64,000 nt of DNA from a bacterium (GTDB taxonomy: Bacteria; SZUA-79; Acidulodesulfobacterales; Acidulodesulfobacteraceae): contig QIJE01000028.1 in NCBI GenBank assembly GCA_003232385.1, positions 62,001-126,000 on the forward strand, given 5' to 3'. Below the pieces are notes generated by a model. It did no database searches and was not told where the DNA came from. It worked only from the letters and a program-made list of their open reading frames with translations. The stretch's first letter is position 1. Each line of letters starts with the position of its first letter. Positions 60,257-64,000 of this stretch are shown piece after piece. The translations under genes and the position numbers were made by a program.

Positions 60257-61426
60257 TTATAAGGGGTTGGCTCTTAATTTTAATACACCTTTTTTAATAG
60301 CACTTACGGCATATTCTATGTCGTTCCGGGTTGTAAATCTTCCTATGCTGAATCTTATGGCCGATTCTATCCTTTTAATATCGTAACCGTGAGCCCTTAG
60401 GACGTGGGACGGCGAAATTGCTCCCGCATTACAGGCAGAACCGGCGGAGGCGCTGACTCCGTAAAGGTCAAGGTTAAACAGTAGTGTCTCCGATTTGACG
60501 CCGTCGAAAGATACGTTTATGGTATTTTTTAATCTGTTTACCGGATGCCCGTTGAGCTTAATGCCTTCTATGCTGTAAAAAAGTTTATCTAAGAATAGGC
60601 TTCCGAGAGTATTTATTTTTTTTATTTCTTCATTCATGTCGGTTTTAAAGACGTCTAATCCCTTAGCTATCGAAACAATGCCCGCCGTGTTCTCAGTCCC
60701 TGCCCTCAAACCTCGCTCTTGATGCCCGCCGTGTATTATAGAATTTATTTTTACTCCTTTTTTTACGTACAAGACCCCGCATCCCTTTAATGCATAAAAT
60801 TTGTGTCCGGAAAAACTGCACAAATCCAGCGGTATGTCCTTAATACTGAAACTATTTTTTCCTATAACCTGTACTATATCACTATGAAACAATACCTCTT
60901 CCCTTATATTTTTTACCTCTTCTAATATTTGTTTTATCGGAAATATCGTTCCGGTTTCATTATTTGCTCCCATTATAGAGACAAGAATAGTATTTTCTTT
61001 TATAGAAGACAGGAGGTCGTCCATAAGTAATTCTCCAAATTCGTTGACGCCTATATAAGTAGTTTCAACCCCTTGTCGTTCTAAAAATTTAAATGTATTA
61101 AGGACGGCAGAGTGCTCAACTTGGGATGTTATAATATGGGGCATTTTTTTTTCTCCGTTTTCCATGTATGCAAAAACGGAACCGGACACGGCGAGATTAA
61201 TGGATTCCGAACCGGATGCAGTAAAAATCACCTCTCCGGAATTGTCGGCATCAAGAAACGACTTAACGAACTCTCTGGAGTCTTCTATCAGGATCCTTGC
61301 CGCTCTTCCTTCTTCATAAACGGAAGAGGGGTTCCCCGGATAGTTTTTTAAAGTGTTTATCACCTCTTCTAAGACCGAAGGGTCTAAGGGAGTAGTAGCA
61401 TTATAATCTAAATAAATTCTAGGCAT
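60257..61426 (-). CDS. iscS: Cysteine desulfurase (IscS/NifS type)
   Basis: This PLP enzyme of 389 residues is a class V aminotransferase-fold cysteine desulfurase. The N-terminus reads IYLDYNATTPLDP, the PLP Lys is in FSGHKFYALKGCGVLY (near residue 203), and the mobile catalytic Cys is in SAGSACNAGAISPSHVL (near residue 330). It releases sulfur from cysteine for Fe-S clusters and for MnmA. Transcribed with the Rrf2 regulator upstream and mnmA downstream. No iscU scaffold lies in this run. Confidence 0.94.
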   Translation of the reverse strand: MPRIYLDYNATTPLDPSVLEEVINTLKNYPGNPSSVYEEGRAARILIEDSREFVKSFLDADNSGEVIFTASGSESINLAVSGSVFAYMENGEKKMPHIITSQVEHSAVLNTFKFLERQGVETTYIGVNEFGELLMDDLLSSIKENTILVSIMGANNETGTIFPIKQILEEVKNIREEVLFHSDIVQVIGKNSFSIKDIPLDLCSFSGHKFYALKGCGVLYVKKGVKINSIIHGGHQERGLRAGTENTAGIVSIAKGLDVFKTDMNEEIKKINTLGSLFLDKLFYSIEGIKLNGHPVNRLKNTINVSFDGVKSETLLFNLDLYGVSASAGSACNAGAISPSHVLRAHGYDIKRIESAIRFSIGRFTTRNDIEYAVSAIKKGVLKLRANPL

Positions 61427-61466
61427 ATAGTTAAGTTAACGTTAATGTTTTTAATCCAATAGACAG

Positions 61467-61955
61467 TCAGCAATTCTTTGTTTCCGTGCTGTTTTCTGCG
61501 GATTTTTCGGATAATTTATGCATCGTTTTTTGTTTATATCTATATTCGCTTATTACGTCTTCTATCGTGATGGAGTTTAAAAATTCTATTATTTTGCCTG
61601 ATATGGAATTCCACATATCAAAGGCAAGGCATATGGATTTTCTGCCGCACTCCTTTTTGTTTTCGGTTTTGCTTGTACAGCTCATGATATCGATAGGCTC
61701 TACCGAAGATATTATATCGCCTATTAAAATATCGGACGGTTTCTTATTAAGCAGATATCCGCCGTTAGGCCCCCTCAGGCTCCTGACTATTCCGGCTTTT
61801 TTCAAAATAAAGAATATCTGTTCGAGATAATGTATAGAGATAGATTCTCTTGTCGATATATCCTTTAAGCTCACAGGCAGCATGTTGTCGCTTGAATAAT
61901 ACGACAAATCTATTATAGCCCTCACCGCATATTGCCCTTTAGATGAAAGTTTCAT
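61467..61955 (-). CDS. iscR: Rrf2/IscR-family Fe-S-sensing regulator
   Basis: This protein of 162 residues has an N-terminal winged helix (MKLSSKGQYAVRAIIDLSYY; ISIHYLEQIFFILKKAGIVRSLRGPNGGYLL) and a three-Cys cluster site at about residues 92-108. The Cys spacing is C-x9-C-x5-C, wider in the first gap than the C-x5-C-x5-C I recall for E. coli IscR, so cluster type or signal could differ. It precedes iscS and follows cysE, so it probably controls cysteine and Fe-S supply. AAAGGGA precedes the ATG. Confidence 0.9.
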   Translation of the reverse strand: MKLSSKGQYAVRAIIDLSYYSSDNMLPVSLKDISTRESISIHYLEQIFFILKKAGIVRSLRGPNGGYLLNKKPSDILIGDIISSVEPIDIMSCTSKTENKKECGRKSICLAFDMWNSISGKIIEFLNSITIEDVISEYRYKQKTMHKLSEKSAENSTETKNC

Positions 61956-61974
61956 TTGTTCCCTTTGTATTAAT

Positions 61975-62625
61975 TTAATTATTGTGACTTTCTATATCTT
62001 TAATTCTTACTTCAAGTTCCGATATCTTTGTTTTTAAAAGCAATATTTCGTAAAAAGCGGGGTCAAACAGTCTATCATGCTCAAGATCGACATTATCATG
62101 GACCTCCGATTCATCTCTTTTTGTAGATTTTGCAGGTATTCCTACAACCGTAGAATGAGGCGAAACCGCATTCACGACGACAGAATTTGCCCCTATCTTA
62201 GAGTCACTTCCAATAGTTAGGGGTCCCAATATTTTTGCGCCGGTTCCTATTATAACCCTATCCCCTATTGTGGGGTGCCTTTTTTCTTTTTTCCAGCTTG
62301 TCCCTCCAAGGGTTACGCCGTGATAAATTGTAACATCGTCTCCTATTTCAGATGTTTCTCCTATAACTACGCCCATTCCGTGGTCTATAAAAAACCTCTT
62401 GCCTATCTTTGCTCCGGGGTGAATCTCTATGCCCGTTATAAACCTCGAAAATTGAGATATGAGCCTCGCTAAAAGCCTTAGTTTATGCTCCCATAGAAAA
62501 TGCGAGATTTTATGAGAATATACCGCCTGAAGGCCGGGGTAGCATAGCAATACCTCTAAAGCATTCCTTGCCGCAGGGTCTCTTTCGTAAACGACATTTA
62601 TATTTTCCCTTAAAGTCTTTAGCAT
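61975..62625 (-). CDS. cysE: Serine O-acetyltransferase
   Basis: This protein of 216 residues makes O-acetylserine, the cysteine precursor. It has the helical N-domain ([21 protein letters not shown]) and a left-handed beta-helix: [41 protein letters not shown], followed by hexapeptide turns. The C-terminal tail after residue 170 is longer and partly coiled-coil ([18 protein letters not shown]). An AGAGGA site precedes the ATG. It is the first gene of the cysE-iscR-iscS-mnmA run, supplying substrate to iscS. Confidence 0.95.
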   Translation of the reverse strand: MLKTLRENINVVYERDPAARNALEVLLCYPGLQAVYSHKISHFLWEHKLRLLARLISQFSRFITGIEIHPGAKIGKRFFIDHGMGVVIGETSEIGDDVTIYHGVTLGGTSWKKEKRHPTIGDRVIIGTGAKILGPLTIGSDSKIGANSVVVNAVSPHSTVVGIPAKSTKRDESEVHDNVDLEHDRLFDPAFYEILLLKTKISELEVRIKDIESHNN

Positions 62626-62779
62626 CCTATAGTCCTCTGTATATATTATATTAATTAATATAACAGAAATGCAAATAATTTAAAAGTGCGTAAGCATTGT
62701 TTGCATTTATACTACATTATAGTATAATAATTCAATAACCGTAGGAACGACAAAAACAATAAAATATAAGGCGGTCACA

Positions 62780-63106
62780 ATGGAAAAAGAGCCGGTAGAA
62801 GTAAAAATCGTTACCAAATGCCCTCCGCATGGTAGATGTAAAATGTATTCTTCCGTAGTGTGGCTTATTATTTCTACTTTTAGAAACGTCAAAATTTCTA
62901 TTATACCGTCTGATTTCAGAGGCAAAGACGACCCCGACGGACCTTGCGTTATAGTAAACGGAGAAGATATAGAACCGTCCAATACCATATATGTTTCCGG
63001 AGAAGATTTCATTAATAAGCTCAATGCGGCGGGTGCCATACCCTATGACGGAGTGAGTCCCGATGCCTCCGTATTTGACGATATAATTGAAAAATGCTTA
63101 GAATAA
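62780..63106 (+). CDS. Small thioredoxin-fold-like orphan protein
   Basis: This protein of 108 residues is not one I recognise by name. Its secondary structure pattern (strand VEVKIVTKCPP, helix SSVVWLIISTFRN, strand VKISIIPSDF, strand GPCVIVNGEDI, helix at EDFINKLNAAG) and CPPHGRC after strand 1 resemble a thioredoxin-fold protein with C-x5-C instead of CxxC. It stands alone between divergent cysE and the MacB-like gene. A role in thiol chemistry is inference. Confidence 0.55.
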   Translation: MEKEPVEVKIVTKCPPHGRCKMYSSVVWLIISTFRNVKISIIPSDFRGKDDPDGPCVIVNGEDIEPSNTIYVSGEDFINKLNAAGAIPYDGVSPDASVFDDIIEKCLE

Positions 63107-63143
63107 CGTAAAGGTCAAGCCCTTCATATCTCTTTTTAAAAAG

Positions 63144-64000
63144 TTATTCGTATCTCAATGCCTCGGCAGGATTCATTCTAGAGGCTTTGTAAGCAGGGTA
63201 AAAGCCGAAAAATATTCCTACCGCCAAAGAAAATACCAAAGAAATTACAACCGGTTCCGTCGTGACGATGGTCTTGAGCGGCGATAATAGAGATATCATA
63301 TCGGAAAGGCCTATTCCGCAGCCTACGCCAAGCAATCCGCCGAAAAGACTCAATACCGAAGATTCTATCAGGAACTGCTTCAAGATATCTTTTTTCTTCG
63401 CCCCCACGGTCATTCTTATCCCTATTTCTTTTGTCCTTTCCGTAACTGAAACCAGCATTATATTCATTATTCCTATCCCTCCGACGAGCAGAGATATGGC
63501 GGCTATGCTTCCGAGAAGAATAGTAAACGTATCTGCGCTTGAATTTGCGGTTTTTGCAATTTCAGAAAGATTTCTTATAAAGAAATCGTTAGGCTTATGT
63601 AACGGAATATGATGTCTCTGTCTTAAGAGCGCGGTAATTTCCGATTGTGCCCTTATGGTATCTTTGTCAGATATTGCGGATACGGCTATAGCACGCACCC
63701 ATGTTGTTCCTGCAATCTTTTCTAACATCGTGGTAATAGGTATCACCACGATGTCGTCCCGATCCCTGCCGAATGCGTTAAAGCCCTTGGCGGATAAAAC
63801 GCCGATTACCGTAAAAGGAATGTTGTGTATGAGTACTACATGTCCCACGGGATTCATAAGTCCGAAAAGTTTAGTTGCTACGGTATCGCCGATGACGGCG
63901 ACGTTTGAGACTGACGTTACTTGCCGCCGATCGAAGAATACCCCTTTTGCGACCGACCAGCTTCTTATTGTCGTAAATGTCGAGTTTGCGCCGTCAATTA
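63144..64000 (-). CDS. MacB-like ABC transporter permease, N-terminus cut by window edge
   Basis: The last 285 codons of a MacB/FtsX-type permease are visible. The frame stays open to the right edge, and upstream residues (VAKGVFFDRRQV, NVAVIGDTVATKLFG) belong to the periplasmic core domain, so ATG 63857 is not the start. The C-terminal FtsX part has three helices, with GGIGIMNIMLVSVTERTKEIGIRMTVGAKK and the end YPAYKASRMNPAEALRYE. MacB-type pumps export peptides, lipids or toxins with an MFP partner. Its ATPase and MFP genes would lie outside. Confidence 0.92.
   Translation of the reverse strand, partial: IDGANSTFTTIRSWSVAKGVFFDRRQVTSVSNVAVIGDTVATKLFGLMNPVGHVVLIHNIPFTVIGVLSAKGFNAFGRDRDDIVVIPITTMLEKIAGTTWVRAIAVSAISDKDTIRAQSEITALLRQRHHIPLHKPNDFFIRNLSEIAKTANSSADTFTILLGSIAAISLLVGGIGIMNIMLVSVTERTKEIGIRMTVGAKKKDILKQFLIESSVLSLFGGLLGVGCGIGLSDMISLLSPLKTIVTTEPVVISLVFSLAVGIFFGFYPAYKASRMNPAEALRYE

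Overview
This is an AT-rich bacterial chromosome segment, densely packed with short operons on both strands. Most genes are housekeeping, and their combination suggests an anaerobic or facultative, sulfur-handling 'deltaproteobacterial'-type organism, possibly an acidophile of the Sva0485/Acidulodesulfobacterales kind. That placement is inferred from gene content (type-E succinate dehydrogenase, HdrB-like CCG proteins, DsrE, TSUP permease, plasma-membrane-type H+-ATPase, split Fo operon, PPDK, alpha/beta GlyRS). I ran no phylogeny. No phage, IS element, CRISPR array or attachment site was seen.

Layout. 1-9.6 kb: the 3'-truncated end of a divergent IorA-like gene, a TSUP permease, aspS with an alpha/beta hydrolase, an archaeal-looking uppS, an MFS and an APC transporter, and trxB. 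9.6-27.2 kb: dsrE and trpS on the minus strand. Divergent from them is a long plus-strand run nadA-glyQ-glyS-ppdK-mfd-two SurA-like chaperones-pdxA-uvrA. glyQ seems to use an ATT start codon. 27.3-32.3 kb: a quinol:cytochrome c module (Rieske, b6-type cytochrome b broken by a frameshift, and a polytopic protein with a C-terminal haem c domain). A strong hairpin separates it from an atpZ/atpI-atpB-atpE (Fo) operon. A tRNA-Phe follows on the minus strand.

32.8-43.8 kb is the least ordinary region, a molybdenum/tungsten redox island. It holds an HdrB-like protein, a DMSO-reductase-family catalytic subunit with no Tat signal, a four-cluster ferredoxin subunit and a small orphan. These are followed by an atypical cofactor set: moeA without its usual GGxSxGxxD motif, moaA lacking most of its C-terminal cluster, a pterin-synthase-like QueD/PTPS protein, mobA with an extension, and mobB. 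A frameshifted ferredoxin and an FAD/NAD oxidoreductase lie among them. moaC sits separately at 51 kb.

44-64 kb: P-type H+-ATPase, dus, a Fe-S protein, rplM-rpsI-argC, moaC, a peptide-type binding lipoprotein, sdhABE and a small coiled-coil protein. A minus-strand run cysE-iscR-iscS-mnmA-rnc-der covers cysteine, Fe-S and thiouridine supply plus RNA and ribosome maturation. The window ends in a MacB-like permease cut by the right edge.

The common theme is electron transfer and Fe-S/Mo cofactor supply. Two multi-cofactor redox genes (cytochrome b and the ferredoxin) are disrupted exactly at cofactor-ligand motifs. Raw reads are needed to tell real lesions from assembly errors.
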